Assembly: GCA_015295805.1 (NCBI GenBank) | Contig: DVEF01000096.1 | Span: 1-46,148 of the forward strand | Reading direction: 5' to 3' | Source: Geminocystis sp. M7585_C2015_104 | Lineage (GTDB): Bacteria > Cyanobacteriota > Cyanobacteriia > Cyanobacteriales > Cyanobacteriaceae | Length of the DNA: 46,148 bases | In this document: piece after piece, positions 10,829 to 20,379 of the stretch | Layout of the letters: each line of letters opens with the position of its first letter | How positions within the stretch are numbered: the stretch's first letter is position 1 | Position numbers and translations under genes: made by a program | The notes under the pieces: model-generated | What the model saw: the letters and a program-made list of their open reading frames with translations, nothing else | What the model was told of the DNA's origin: nothing | The model's database searches: none

Positions 10829-12235
10829 ATGGCACAAGTAGGATTTAAGGCCGGTGTGCAGGATTATCGTCTGACGTACTACACACCGGACTATACCCCC
10901 AAAGACACAGACCTGTTAGCGTGTTTCCGTGTAACCCCCCAGCCAGGAGTACCCCCAGAAGAAGCAGCCGCAGCAGTAGCAGCAGAGTCCTCCACCGGAA
11001 CCTGGACCACCGTTTGGACTGACAACCTAACTGATTTGGAACGCTATAAGGGCCGTTGCTACAACATCGAACCAGTACCAGGGGAAGAAAATCAATACTT
11101 CGCCTTCGTAGCCTACCCCCTCGACCTGTTTGAAGAGGGCTCCGTCACCAACATGCTAACATCCCTGGTAGGGAACGTTTTCGGTTTCAAGGCCCTTCGA
11201 GCACTACGGCTGGAGGACATTCGTGTTCCAGTAGCCTTGGTAAAAACCTTCCAGGGACCTCCCCACGGAATTGTAGTAGAAAGGGACAAGCTGAATAAAT
11301 ACGGTCGTCCCCTGTTGGGTTGCACCATCAAACCCAAACTGGGGCTGTCTGCTAAAAACTATGGTCGCGCCGTATATGAGTGTCTCCGTGGTGGCCTAGA
11401 CTTCACCAAAGACGACGAAAACATCAACTCCCAACCCTTCATGCGTTGGCGCGATCGCTTCCTGTTTGTCCAAGAAGCAGTGCAAAAAGCCCAAGCGGAA
11501 ACCGGTGAAATCAAGGGACACTACCTAAATGTTACCGCCCCCACCTGTGAGGAAATGCTAAAGCGGGCCGAATTCGCCAAAGAGATAGGTGCCGTCATCA
11601 TCATGCACGACTTCCTCACCGCCGGTTTCACCGCCAACACCACCCTGGCCAAGTGGTGTCGCGACAACGGCGTACTACTCCACATCCACCGGGCGATGCA
11701 CGCCGTAATTGACCGTCAGAAAAATCATGGCATCCACTTCCGCGTATTGGCTAAGTGTCTCCGCCTCTCTGGTGGTGACCACCTCCACAGTGGTACTGTT
11801 GTAGGTAAGCTGGAAGGGGACCGCGCCGCTACCCTCGGCTTCATCGACCTCATGCGGGAGGACTATGTAGAAGAGGATCGTTCTCGTGGGATCTTCTTCA
11901 CCCAGGACTATGCCTCCATGCCCGGTGTATTGCCTGTGGCCTCTGGTGGTATTCACGTATGGCACATGCCCATCCTGTTGGACATCTTCGGCGATGACGC
12001 CTGCTTCCAATTCGGTGGTGGAACACTGGGACACCCATGGGGTAACGCCCCTGGTGCAACCGCCAATCGTGTGGCCCTAGAAGCCTGTGTACAAGCCCGC
12101 AATGAAGGCCGCTCTCTCGCCCGGGAAGGCAATGAAATCATCAAAGAGGCCGCCCGTTGGTGCCCAGAATTGGCCGCTGCTTGCGAACTCTGGAAAGAAA
12201 TCAAGTTCGAGTTTGAAACCGTTGACACCCTCTAA
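10829..12235 (+). CDS. rbcL: Rubisco large subunit (form IB)
   Basis: This is the large, catalytic subunit of ribulose-1,5-bisphosphate carboxylase/oxygenase, which fixes CO2 in the Calvin cycle and is housed in the carboxysome. The 468-residue protein matches cyanobacterial form IB end to end. The catalytic loop [16 protein letters not shown] is near residues 170-185, and the carbamylated lysine motif [11 protein letters not shown] is near 195-205. The loop-6 region keeps [17 protein letters not shown], and [15 protein letters not shown] is also intact. The start is set by a good AGGGAGG Shine-Dalgarno sequence. rbcX and rbcS follow in the usual cyanobacterial order. Confidence 0.99.
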   Translation: MAQVGFKAGVQDYRLTYYTPDYTPKDTDLLACFRVTPQPGVPPEEAAAAVAAESSTGTWTTVWTDNLTDLERYKGRCYNIEPVPGEENQYFAFVAYPLDLFEEGSVTNMLTSLVGNVFGFKALRALRLEDIRVPVALVKTFQGPPHGIVVERDKLNKYGRPLLGCTIKPKLGLSAKNYGRAVYECLRGGLDFTKDDENINSQPFMRWRDRFLFVQEAVQKAQAETGEIKGHYLNVTAPTCEEMLKRAEFAKEIGAVIIMHDFLTAGFTANTTLAKWCRDNGVLLHIHRAMHAVIDRQKNHGIHFRVLAKCLRLSGGDHLHSGTVVGKLEGDRAATLGFIDLMREDYVEEDRSRGIFFTQDYASMPGVLPVASGGIHVWHMPILLDIFGDDACFQFGGGTLGHPWGNAPGATANRVALEACVQARNEGRSLAREGNEIIKEAARWCPELAAACELWKEIKFEFETVDTL

Positions 12236-12248
12236 GTTTCAGTGGTAA

Positions 12249-12322
12249 CAGCCCAAGGGAAGAGCTCTTGCTATAAACCAAAGGTTATAAATGGATTAAG
12301 AGAGTTCTCCCCTTTTCAGGGC
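12249..12322 (+). promoter_or_regulatory. Structured spacer between rbcL and rbcX
   Basis: Nested inverted repeats are visible downstream of the rbcL stop. An outer AGCCC/GGGCT pair encloses GGGAAGAGCTCTT (from 12257) opposite AAGAGAGTTCTCCCC (to 12312). An inner arm pairs ATAAACC with GGTTATA. The stem is imperfect. Such a structure could stabilise the abundant rbcL mRNA or cause partial termination before rbcX. The pairing is seen in the sequence; the role is inferred. Confidence 0.55.
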
Positions 12323-12339
12323 TAAACCCCACTGGAAAT

Positions 12340-12744
12340 ATGTACTACAAAAACATTGCAAAGGATACGGCGCGGGTGCTACAAAGCTATCTCACCTACC
12401 AGGCTGTTAAAATAATCATCAGTCAACTCAGTGAGACTAACCCCCAGCAGGCTATGTGGCTAAGTCAGTACAGTGATCGGACTAAAGTCCAAGACGGGGA
12501 AAGCTATCTTAGCCAGCTGTTGGGGGAAAACAAGGAGCTGGTGTTACGGATTTTAACAGTCAGGGAGGATATAGCTAATCATATCCTGGAGTTCTTGCCA
12601 GAAATGGTCAAAACCAACATCCTTCAGTCCAATATTGAACACCGTCGCCGTCTCCTGGAAAGTCTAACTCAGGTCTCCCCTAATGACAGTCAACAGTTTC
12701 ATCCAGAAATAGACTCTAAACCGTTAGACAATAAGGAAGAATAG
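12340..12744 (+). CDS. rbcX: Rubisco assembly chaperone RbcX
   Basis: RbcX is a small helical homodimer that clamps the C-terminal tail of folded RbcL and helps build the L8 core before RbcS binds. The 134-residue protein matches the family: the N-terminal segment [20 protein letters not shown], the central [19 protein letters not shown], and the helix around [20 protein letters not shown] are recognisable. The last 25 or so residues are polar and variable, as usual. It lies between rbcL and rbcS, with only 4 bp to rbcS, so it is presumably co-transcribed and matched to Rubisco production. Confidence 0.95.
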   Translation: MYYKNIAKDTARVLQSYLTYQAVKIIISQLSETNPQQAMWLSQYSDRTKVQDGESYLSQLLGENKELVLRILTVREDIANHILEFLPEMVKTNILQSNIEHRRRLLESLTQVSPNDSQQFHPEIDSKPLDNKEE

Positions 12745-12748
12745 GCAT

Positions 12749-13084
12749 ATGCAAACTCTACCAAAAGAACGTCATTACGAAACCCTCTCCTACCTACCTC
12801 CCATGACTGACCAACAGATTCTCAAACAAATACAATATCTGTTGGATCAGGGTTACATTCCCGCTATAGAATTTGAAAAGGATCCTACCCCCACCGATCA
12901 CCACTGGACTTTGTGGAAACTGCCTCTGTTTAATGCTAAAACCCCTCAAGAGGTATTAAACGAAGTCCGTGAGTGCAAAGCCCAATACCCGGATCATTAT
13001 ATCCGCGTTATTGGCTTTGACAACATCAAACAGTGTCAAACCCTCAGCTTTATCGTTTACAAGCCCAACGCCAGCCGTTTTTAA
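12749..13084 (+). CDS. rbcS: Rubisco small subunit
   Basis: This is the small subunit of form I Rubisco, which caps the RbcL octamer. The 111-residue length is typical for cyanobacteria, which lack the plant-type transit peptide. Recognisable segments are the N-terminal [18 protein letters not shown], the [19 protein letters not shown] helix, WTLWKLPLF, and [20 protein letters not shown] near the C-terminus. It is the last gene of rbcL-rbcX-rbcS and is followed by a clear intrinsic terminator. Confidence 0.98.
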   Translation: MQTLPKERHYETLSYLPPMTDQQILKQIQYLLDQGYIPAIEFEKDPTPTDHHWTLWKLPLFNAKTPQEVLNEVRECKAQYPDHYIRVIGFDNIKQCQTLSFIVYKPNASRF

Positions 13085-13120
13085 TAATCTAAACAGCTCG
13101 TAACATCTCTCTCAGACTGG

Positions 13121-13149
13121 GGTAGCCTTGTGCTACCTTTTTATTTTTT
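13121..13149 (+). terminator. Intrinsic terminator of the rbc operon
   Basis: A perfect stem GGTAGC (13121-13126) / GCTACC (13132-13137) with loop CTTGT is followed by TTTTTATTTTTT. It lies about 37 bp after the rbcS stop codon. It separates the rbc operon from the TPR-CHAT gene, so the latter probably has its own promoter. Confidence 0.9.
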
Positions 13150-13215
13150 CATAATTCAGCCGCCTCCCACTCCCCCATGCCACAATAGAAACAACAGATT
13201 GCTGACTCCCCTGTC

Positions 13216-16179
13216 ATGTATCCCTGGATTTTCACCCTTGTCTTGGCTTTCTCTAGCACTTCCCCTACGCCCCCCAACCCCTATTCCTCCTCCCTCATAT
13301 CCCAATACCCCTCAGATGTCCAACAATTGTACGACCAGGTGAATCTATTATACCACCGGGGAGAATATGCAAAAGCCATTGTCTTGGCAGAAGAGTTGTT
13401 GGCAAGGGTGAAGGAAAAATTTGGTCACCAGAGTATGGAAACGGCTATTGCTATCAACGTCATTGGACATCTCCAGGAGGAATTGGGTAATTATACCCAG
13501 GCAGAGGAATTGTTTCAACAATCCCTTACTATCCTCAGTAAAACAGTGGGAGAAAATCATCCCTACACCGCCACAGTCATTAACAATTTGGGATTGCTAT
13601 ACTCCTATCAAGGTAAGTACCCACAGGCAGAAGAATTGTTAATGAAATCCCTACAAATACGAATTCGCCTTAGGGGGGAAGAAGATGGTAGTGTGGCAGA
13701 GTCCCTCAACAATCTTGGTATGCTATACTACTACCAGGGTAGATATGACCAGGCAGAGTCTTTTTATCAAAGGGCGATAATAGTGGCCCGGAGGGCCTTT
13801 GGCGACAACCACCCTACCACTGCCACCCTCCTCAGCAATCTGGCTCAACTCTACACCACTGCCGGCAATTATATCAGGGCGGAGTCCCTCCTACAACAGT
13901 CCCTCTCCATCCGCCAAGAGGTTTTGGGAGATAAACATCCAGACACCGCCTACTCTCTCAACAATTTGGGCTTGTTATACTACCAGCAAGGCAACTATGC
14001 CGAAGCAGAAAAACTGTTTGCCAAAGCCTTATATATTTTCCAGGAAACGCTGGGGGAAAAAAATCCCATTGCCGCCACCGCCTTCAACAATCTAGCAGAA
14101 TCCTATAGCCAACAGGGGAAAACAAATCAAGCCCTACCCCTTTATGAAAAATCCCTACAAATCAGACTGGAAATTCTAGGAGAGATACATCCTGATGTTG
14201 CCCAGTCTTACAACAATATAGCCGGAATTTATTTTGACAGCCATGATTATCAGCAAGCCGCCATTTTATACGCCAAAGCCCTAGAAATCCAAAAACAAAC
14301 TGTAGGGGAAAAACATGCCGACACCATCCGAATTTTAATAAACCTGGCCGAATCTTTCCTTCGTTTAGGACAATACCAAACAGCAGAAACCCAATTCCAA
14401 AATGGCTTAAACCTGGCTAGAGAGGTTTTGGGGGATAAACACCCCATTTTGGCAGAATCCCTCTCGAGTTTGGCTTCCCTCTACTGGCTAACTAAAAAAT
14501 ATCCCCTGGCATTAGACTATCTCCAACAGACCACAGAAGTGGAAGAATACAATCTTAGTCAGTTTCTCTACTTCATCGGCGATGAATCCCGAAAACTCCT
14601 TTATCTTAACACCCTAAAAGGTACTACTAATGCAAGTATCTCCCTTCACCTAAATTACCTCCCAGACAATAAAAAAGCAGCAGAATTGGCTTTAACCACC
14701 ATCCTCCGTCGCAAGGGAAGAGTCTTAGACGCCATGAGTGATATCATGGCTACTCTGCGTCAAAACAGTAACCCCCAAACAGAAGCCCTATTTGACAGTC
14801 TAGCCCAAAAGAAAAGTCTATTGGCCAGTCTTAGTCTTGGCAAAACTAACCTTCCTCCCCCCATATACCAACAAACCCTTCTTCGCCTGGAGGAGGAAAT
14901 CCGTCAACTGGAAACACAACTGTCTGCCAAAAGTGCCCAGTATCGAACCCTGACTCAACCTATCGCCCTTGAAGCCGTCAGAGAAGCCCTCCCACAAGAC
15001 ACCGTTTTGGTAGAATACACCATCTATCACCCTCTTAATGTCAAAACCCTTGCCTTGGAAAAACCCCGTTATGCCGCCTACCTACTACATCCAGACGGCA
15101 ATGTGCAGGGAATAGACTTGGCAGAAGCAGAGACAATAGACTCCCTTATAACTCAGTTTCGCCTCAATCTAGCCGCCGGGGAAGAGGGAGACTCTACAGT
15201 CTTAACCCAGTCTAGCCAACAACTATATCAACTACTGTTTCAACCCCTATTACCCTACCTACAAGACAAAAAAAACCTATTTATATCCCCCGATGGGCAG
15301 TTAAATTTAATCCCCTTTGCCGCCCTACAAGACAATAAGGGTAATTATCTCATAGAAGAGTACACCTTCAACTATCTTACCAGTGGCAGAGAGCTACTTA
15401 GAATCCAAAATCGTTTCCCCTCCGCCTCCCCCCCTGTGATTGTAGCCGCGCCAGACTACGACTCGGAATACAAGATAGATGTCAAAGTTATCAATAGAGG
15501 AGTTAGAAGAAACATCCAGTTAAGAAACCTCAGTTGTTGTACACCCCTGGAAGGCACTAAACAAGAAGCCCAAGCCATTATATCCCTTATCCCCGATTCT
15601 CAACTCTATGTGGGAGTCGAGGCGACTGTAGATAAACTTTTTACCCTCAGAGCTCCAAAGATACTACACATAGCTACCCATGGCTTTTTCCTACCTCCCC
15701 CCGCCGCCGCAACCCCTAACCTCATACCACTAAATCCTCGACAAAACCCCACGATTCAAGACAACCCCCTCTTGTTTTCCGGATTGGCTTTCGCCGGCTT
15801 CAACCCCAGTAAGGGGAAAACGGAAGGCGTTTTAACCGCTTTGGAAGCCACTAATTTGTACCTGTGGGGTACTCAATTAGTAGTATTGTCAGCCTGTCAA
15901 ACGGGAGTGGGAGAGGTGCGTCAAGGGGAGGGAGTATATGGCTTAAGACGGGCACTAGTATTGGCAGGCGCGGAGAGTCAGTTAATCAGTCTTTGGGATG
16001 TTTTTGATGATGCCACCAGGGAGTTGATGGGTAAATACTATCTTCGACTCGCCAGAGGTGAAGAAAGAGTACAGGCCCTCCGTCAGGTACAATTAGAAAT
16101 GCTAAACAGTAAACAATACCAGCATCCCGTCTTCTGGGCTGCCTTTATCCCCTCAGGAGACTGGCGTAGTCTCTACTGA
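13216..16179 (+). CDS. TPR-CHAT protein (caspase-like peptidase domain)
   Basis: This 987-residue protein has an apparent N-terminal signal sequence (MYPWIFTLVLAFSSTSP). About nine or ten kinesin-light-chain-type tetratricopeptide repeats follow (residues about 35-450), recognisable by the recurring GxYxxAExL, LGExHPxTA and NNLGxLY patterns. After a helical linker, a C-terminal CHAT domain spans about 630-985. The candidate caspase-like dyad is His822 in LHIATHGFF and Cys894 in LSACQTG, and both are present, so the peptidase may be active. TPR-CHAT proteins are common and mostly uncharacterised in cyanobacteria; one relative is the Csx29 partner of type III-E CRISPR effectors, but no CRISPR genes are here. 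The TPRs probably bind a partner protein that controls cleavage. Its target is unknown. Confidence 0.88.
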   Translation: MYPWIFTLVLAFSSTSPTPPNPYSSSLISQYPSDVQQLYDQVNLLYHRGEYAKAIVLAEELLARVKEKFGHQSMETAIAINVIGHLQEELGNYTQAEELFQQSLTILSKTVGENHPYTATVINNLGLLYSYQGKYPQAEELLMKSLQIRIRLRGEEDGSVAESLNNLGMLYYYQGRYDQAESFYQRAIIVARRAFGDNHPTTATLLSNLAQLYTTAGNYIRAESLLQQSLSIRQEVLGDKHPDTAYSLNNLGLLYYQQGNYAEAEKLFAKALYIFQETLGEKNPIAATAFNNLAESYSQQGKTNQALPLYEKSLQIRLEILGEIHPDVAQSYNNIAGIYFDSHDYQQAAILYAKALEIQKQTVGEKHADTIRILINLAESFLRLGQYQTAETQFQNGLNLAREVLGDKHPILAESLSSLASLYWLTKKYPLALDYLQQTTEVEEYNLSQFLYFIGDESRKLLYLNTLKGTTNASISLHLNYLPDNKKAAELALTTILRRKGRVLDAMSDIMATLRQNSNPQTEALFDSLAQKKSLLASLSLGKTNLPPPIYQQTLLRLEEEIRQLETQLSAKSAQYRTLTQPIALEAVREALPQDTVLVEYTIYHPLNVKTLALEKPRYAAYLLHPDGNVQGIDLAEAETIDSLITQFRLNLAAGEEGDSTVLTQSSQQLYQLLFQPLLPYLQDKKNLFISPDGQLNLIPFAALQDNKGNYLIEEYTFNYLTSGRELLRIQNRFPSASPPVIVAAPDYDSEYKIDVKVINRGVRRNIQLRNLSCCTPLEGTKQEAQAIISLIPDSQLYVGVEATVDKLFTLRAPKILHIATHGFFLPPPAAATPNLIPLNPRQNPTIQDNPLLFSGLAFAGFNPSKGKTEGVLTALEATNLYLWGTQLVVLSACQTGVGEVRQGEGVYGLRRALVLAGAESQLISLWDVFDDATRELMGKYYLRLARGEERVQALRQVQLEMLNSKQYQHPVFWAAFIPSGDWRSLY

Positions 16180-16231
16180 GGGCAAGGGATAATTGTAGAA
16201 TTAGGAGCTAAACACAGTAACTGCAGACTTT

Positions 16232-17140
16232 ATGAAAATTGCCATCTTGTCTCAGGATAGTCACCTCTACTCCACCCGCAGACTCAAAGAGGCGGGAGAA
16301 AAAAGAGGGCATGAGATGAGAGTCATAAACTACCTGAGATGCTACATTAATATTGCTTCCGGCAAGCCTTCTATTGTCTACAAGGGGAAAGAATTAGAAA
16401 ATTTTGATGCGGTTATCCCCCGCATAGCCGCATCTCGCACCTTCTACGGTTGTGCAGTGGTAAGACAGTTTGAAGTAATGGGGGTATTTAGTGCCAATGA
16501 ATCCCAAGCTATTTCTCGCTCCAGGGACAAATTGCGTTGTATCCAGATTCTAGCTAAGGAGGGAATAGGCTTGCCAGTCACAGGTTTCGCTCACGACACC
16601 GAAGACATTGATGGTTTAATAAAAGCAGTGGGTGGCGCCCCTGTAGTCATCAAGTTATTAGAAGGCACTCAGGGTATCGGCGTAGTGCTGGCAGAAACCC
16701 ATCAAGCCGCTAAATCTGTCATTCAGGCCTTTCGAGGCTTGAATGCTAATATCTTAGTACAAGAATACATTAAAGAGGCCCAAGGCACAGACATCCGTTG
16801 CTTTGTCATTGGCAACAAGGTGGTAGCCGCCATGAAAAGACAAAGTGCTGACGGCGAATTTCGCTCCAACCTCCACCGCGGCGGCAGGGCAGAAAAAGTC
16901 AAACTCACCCCCGAGGAAAGAATGACAGCTATACGCTCGGCCAAAGCCATGGGGCTGCGTATTGCTGGTGTGGATCTATTGCGTTCCAATCATGGCCCCG
17001 TAGTAATGGAAGTCAACTCCTCCCCCGGCTTAGAAGGCATCGAAAAGGCCACCCAAATCGACATCGCCGACAAGATCATCGAATTCATCGAAAAAAGCGT
17101 CCAAAACGGCAACACGAATGGCAGCCGTATTCAGTACTAG
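16232..17140 (+). CDS. rimK: RimK-family ATP-grasp glutamate ligase
   Basis: This is an ATP-grasp ligase of the RimK family, which in enterobacteria adds glutamates to the C-terminus of ribosomal protein S6. The 302-residue protein is nearly collinear with E. coli RimK. It begins [20 protein letters not shown]. The ATP-grasp lysine/glycine-rich segment is [19 protein letters not shown] near residues 147-165, the substrate-binding arginine region is [18 protein letters not shown], and the metal-binding motif is [18 protein letters not shown] near 263-280. It follows the TPR-CHAT gene by 52 bp on the same strand. The substrate in cyanobacteria may be S6 or another protein or peptide, which the sequence does not decide. 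Confidence 0.92.
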   Translation: MKIAILSQDSHLYSTRRLKEAGEKRGHEMRVINYLRCYINIASGKPSIVYKGKELENFDAVIPRIAASRTFYGCAVVRQFEVMGVFSANESQAISRSRDKLRCIQILAKEGIGLPVTGFAHDTEDIDGLIKAVGGAPVVIKLLEGTQGIGVVLAETHQAAKSVIQAFRGLNANILVQEYIKEAQGTDIRCFVIGNKVVAAMKRQSADGEFRSNLHRGGRAEKVKLTPEERMTAIRSAKAMGLRIAGVDLLRSNHGPVVMEVNSSPGLEGIEKATQIDIADKIIEFIEKSVQNGNTNGSRIQY

Positions 17141-17708
17141 CACTGTCCTCCTACAATCCCCCATTTACCACTTCTATCTTGCCCCCTGCCTCCTTTGCTT
17201 TATCTTACTTAACTTATCTTATTTTTGACGGCAAAAGCCCATTATACTACTAACCTCATTGTATATTAGGTTTCTTGGATTGTCAACTTTGATAGAGGCA
17301 GAGTACACAAGTTGATAGTTTGAATAGGTTGAAAGTCCTAATGGCTAGACTGTCCGACGCCCGTTCCCCCTATTGCCCTTTTGATTAGCCCCAGGAGAAA
17401 ACTGAAAGTCAATAATAGTCCCCTTTCTGAGTGCAATCCCCTCGTTTGTCCTGGCCAACCCCATATCTCCAACCACTCCAATAATTCGTCTGCTGGCCCA
17501 AATAACATACCATATCCATATGGAGGGTGTACGGAAACGCCTCCCCCACCGCTCCCCTGTTGAGGGTTTGACTAGCAGTGTTATCTGAGCTAAATTAGGG
17601 AATTCCCCCAGCAACGTTTGTATAGTTAGTGGTGTGTGAGAAAACCGCCTGTTGTCTTAAAAGGGAACCAGGGAGAGCCAATCCCCCTAGCCCCCGTTTA
17701 CAATTTTA
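17141..17708. other. Gene-free region between rimK and leuA
   Basis: This 568-bp stretch lies between the 3' ends of rimK and leuA. Its left part is AT-rich and contains an imperfect inverted repeat (17265-17342, listed separately). Its right part is C-rich on the plus strand. Only short open frames are present (the longest, minus 17345-17614, encodes 89 residues), and none resembles a family I recognise. I see no tRNA or rRNA. It may hold decayed mobile DNA or the 3' regulatory ends of both genes. Confidence 0.5.
17265..17342. repeat. Imperfect inverted repeat, possible MITE remnant
   Basis: ATTAGG at 17265-17270 faces CCTAAT at 17337-17342. Reading inward from both ends, the arms share TTTC and (C/G)T(A/C)AACTT-like segments (GTCAAC on the left, GTTGAT on the right), with differences in spacing. 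The whole is about 78 bp, AT-rich and non-coding. A degenerate miniature inverted-repeat element is possible, as is a simple RNA hairpin. Confidence 0.3.
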
Positions 17709-19349
17709 CTAAGCAGGAGTCACTAAATTGACCTCCTGGGCAGTATTCTCACTGTCGTTGTTATTGTTGTTGCTCTGGTGACGCCCCACCGTAGCGGCAT
17801 ACAGGCGATTCAAGGCAGCTACGTAGGCCCGGGCAGAAGCCACGATAATGTCCGTATTAGCAGCATAGCCGGAATAGTTTTTCCCTTGGTGACGCAAACG
17901 CACAGTTACCTCCCCCATGGCGTCGATGCCGGCAGTCACAGATTTTACCGAATACTCCACTAACTCATTGGGAATATTTGCCACCTGACTTATAGCCTTG
18001 TACACCGCATCCACTGGCCCTGTACCTATAGCTACAGCTGTCACATCTTTTCCTTCAGGAGTCCTCACAGTAACTGTAGCAGTCGGTACTGCAGGTTCAC
18101 CACAGGAGACCTGTACCAACTCCAGGCGGTATAATTCAGGGGGTTGCTGGATTTCGTCACTGACTATGGCTTCTAAATCCCAGTCAGTGATTTCCTTCTT
18201 CTTGTCTGCCAACTCTTTGAAGCGAATAAAAGCTTTGTTTAACTCCTCTTCCGATAACTCAAACCCCAATTCCTGAAGACGGGTGCGGAAGGCATTGCGT
18301 CCAGATAGTTTTCCTAGTACAATCTGATTAGAGGTCAAGCCAATGGACTCGGCCGACATGATCTCGTAGGTGAGACGGTTTTTCAACACCCCGTCTTGGT
18401 GAATGCCGGATTGATGGGCAAAGGCATTGGCTCCTACAATGGCCTTATTGGGTTGTACTACCATTCCCGTCAAACTAGACACCAGACGGGAGGTTTTATA
18501 TATCTGTTTGGTGTCAATGTTAGTCAGAGGCTCAGTGGAGTCAGCAGGACGTCCCAAATAGGGGTTAAAATACTGACGGCGCACATGTAGAGCCATTACC
18601 AATTCTTCCAAAGCCGCATTGCCTGCCCTTTCCCCAATACCGTTAATAGTGCATTCTAACTGTCGGGCACCATTTTTGATAGCCTCCAAGAAGTTAGCCA
18701 CTGCCAAGCCTAAGTCGTTGTGCCCGTGTACCGATATAATAGCCTTGTCAATATTACGCACATTTTCCTTGATTCCCTTGATTAGGGCTCCAAATTCGGA
18801 GGGCACAGTATAACCCACTGTATCAGGAATGTTAACAGTGGTAGCCCCAGCTTCTATTGCCAATTCTAACACTTCATAGAGGAATTCTGGGTCAGTGCGC
18901 CCGGCATCCTCCGCAGAAAACTCCACATCTGGTGTGAAGGTTTTAGCATAGGCCACCATCTCTGGTACTATTTCCAGTATCTCCTTCCTTGTCTTCTTCA
19001 ATTTATACTGCAAGTGTATATCTGAAGTGGCTATAAAGGTATGAATCCGACTCTTACAGGCGGGTTTTAGGGCTTCGCCGGCACTTTTTATATCCTGTTT
19101 TGTAGCACGCGCCAGGGCACAGATTACGGGGCCATTTTCAGTGCCTACCACCTCTGCTATTTTTTGTACAGCGGCAAAATCCCCCCGACTGGCATGGGGA
19201 AACCCCGCCTCTATCACATCCACTCCTAGTTTGGCCAAAGCCTTGGCAATGGTTAATTTTTCCTCCACATTCAAACTAACTCCAGGGGATTGTTCTCCAT
19301 CTCTCAAGGTGGTATCAAATATAATAATTCTGTCCGGTTGTTTTGTCAT
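17709..19349 (-). CDS. leuA: 2-isopropylmalate synthase LeuA
   Basis: LeuA condenses acetyl-CoA with 2-ketoisovalerate, the first committed step of leucine synthesis. The 546-residue protein starts with the [18 protein letters not shown] motif (residues about 6-23; metal-binding Asp). It keeps the [12 protein letters not shown] metal-binding histidines near 200-212 and the [14 protein letters not shown] segment near 235. The C-terminal regulatory domain (residues about 395-510, [20 protein letters not shown] onward) is the leucine-sensing part of long-form LeuA, so feedback inhibition is expected. The last 30 residues are a polar, Asn-rich tail ([16 protein letters not shown]), which is lineage-specific. 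It is divergent from gmk, across a 370-bp region containing several hairpins. Confidence 0.97.
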   Translation of the reverse strand: MTKQPDRIIIFDTTLRDGEQSPGVSLNVEEKLTIAKALAKLGVDVIEAGFPHASRGDFAAVQKIAEVVGTENGPVICALARATKQDIKSAGEALKPACKSRIHTFIATSDIHLQYKLKKTRKEILEIVPEMVAYAKTFTPDVEFSAEDAGRTDPEFLYEVLELAIEAGATTVNIPDTVGYTVPSEFGALIKGIKENVRNIDKAIISVHGHNDLGLAVANFLEAIKNGARQLECTINGIGERAGNAALEELVMALHVRRQYFNPYLGRPADSTEPLTNIDTKQIYKTSRLVSSLTGMVVQPNKAIVGANAFAHQSGIHQDGVLKNRLTYEIMSAESIGLTSNQIVLGKLSGRNAFRTRLQELGFELSEEELNKAFIRFKELADKKKEITDWDLEAIVSDEIQQPPELYRLELVQVSCGEPAVPTATVTVRTPEGKDVTAVAIGTGPVDAVYKAISQVANIPNELVEYSVKSVTAGIDAMGEVTVRLRHQGKNYSGYAANTDIIVASARAYVAALNRLYAATVGRHQSNNNNNDSENTAQEVNLVTPA

Positions 19350-19719
19350 ATTTCCCCTTCTAGTCCTATAAAAGCTCTATTCGCTGATTATAGTCGACTC
19401 CTTTCACATTTGGCCGGCGTTTTCCTATTTACCCACCAGGCGAGTTTAAAACTTTTGTATTTTTCCCGCAAAAGAATTATCTCATTATACCCACTTCAAA
19501 CGTGACACTCACGAGGTGACAGTTAACTGCAATGGTATATTGATTGTGGGTGGACTGGTCCTATTTACAGACAAAAAGACCCACACCCCCTGTCATTATA
19601 ACAAAAAGGCTAGACAAGGGTCATAGTTTTGCCCTGTCCTTGCGGTAAACTAATATATGTGGCTATCCTTCTGCCGGGTGGAAAGCCTGTCACCATAGCT
19701 TTTCTTTTGTCTTGTAGGG
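19350..19719. promoter_or_regulatory. Divergent leuA-gmk control region
   Basis: This 370-bp region holds the promoters of leuA (minus) and gmk (plus). TATAAT on the minus strand (complement of 19592-19597) could be the leuA -10, which would give leuA a leader of roughly 240 nt. TGTGGGT (19545-19551) can pair with ACCCACA (19579-19585), and a second imperfect stem pairs GACAAGGG with CCCTGTC near 19614-19642. I see no clear leucine-codon-rich leader peptide. The function of the hairpins is unknown. Confidence 0.4.
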
Positions 19720-20307
19720 ATGGATAACAATTCGGGGCAGTCTCAGGGAAAATTAGTGGTTATAACCGGGCCTAGTGGTGTAGGAAAAGGTACAATCATC
19801 AAGAGGCTATTAGCAAAACACCCCCATTTTTTCCTCTCCATTTCCGCCACCACTCGCAATCCCCGTCAGGGAGAAGTTAACGGCAGGGATTACTATTTCC
19901 TCTCCCGTCAGGAATTTGAAACACTCATCCGACAGTCCCAGTTCTTAGAGTGGGCAGAGTATAATGGCAACTATTATGGTACACCCTGTCAACCAGTAAA
20001 AGAACAAATTGCTAAAGGAAAGACTGTTATTCTGGAAATAGAGGTACAAGGAGCAAGACAGGTAAAAAAAACCTTCCCCTCCGCCGTTAGAATCTTTATT
20101 ATGCCCCCATCCTTGGAAGAATTAGAAAGACGTTTACGGCAAAGGGGCACTGACAGTGAGGATTCCATCACAAAACGTTTACAACAGGCAAAAACCGAAT
20201 TAGCAGCCAGTGGCGAATTCGACTACCAGATAGTCAATGCCCAATTGGAAGACACCATCAGCCAGATTGAGGCTATCATCCTTAAACATAGATATTCCCC
20301 CTGTTAA
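19720..20307 (+). CDS. gmk: Guanylate kinase
   Basis: Guanylate kinase phosphorylates GMP to GDP with ATP in the cytoplasm. The 195-residue length is typical. The P-loop GPSGVGKGT is at residues about 18-26, and the GMP-binding segment SISATTRNPRQGEVNGRDYY is near 41-60. EWAEYNGNYYGTP (near 75-87) and the lid region LRQRGTDSEDSITKRL are also present. The start ATG has no good Shine-Dalgarno sequence, but no alternative fits the family better. ndhL follows after 72 bp on the same strand; the two need not be co-regulated. Confidence 0.96.
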   Translation: MDNNSGQSQGKLVVITGPSGVGKGTIIKRLLAKHPHFFLSISATTRNPRQGEVNGRDYYFLSRQEFETLIRQSQFLEWAEYNGNYYGTPCQPVKEQIAKGKTVILEIEVQGARQVKKTFPSAVRIFIMPPSLEELERRLRQRGTDSEDSITKRLQQAKTELAASGEFDYQIVNAQLEDTISQIEAIILKHRYSPC

Positions 20308-20379
20308 CCCTACTTTTGGCCTTCTAAAAAAGACCTTAAAATAGTATCCTAGAAGAAGAACCATAGCTGCCCACTCATT

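Noticed and set aside
13130-13342. Plus-strand 70-codon frame beginning in the rbc terminator
   Set aside because: It starts inside the terminator T tract and overlaps the TPR-CHAT gene in another frame; its Pro/Thr-rich translation reflects C-rich DNA.
13216-16179. Type III-E CRISPR-associated TPR-CHAT (Csx29-like) component
   Set aside because: There is no gRAMP/Cas7-11 gene, no Cas gene and no repeat-spacer array anywhere in the window, and the protein has a signal-like N-terminus and kinesin-light-chain-type repeats.
17345-17614. Minus-strand open frame of 89 codons in the rimK-leuA gap
   Set aside because: The translation (starting MLGEFPNLAQITLLV) matches no family I recognise, has no clear ribosome-binding site and low-complexity C-rich template. 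It is more likely chance.
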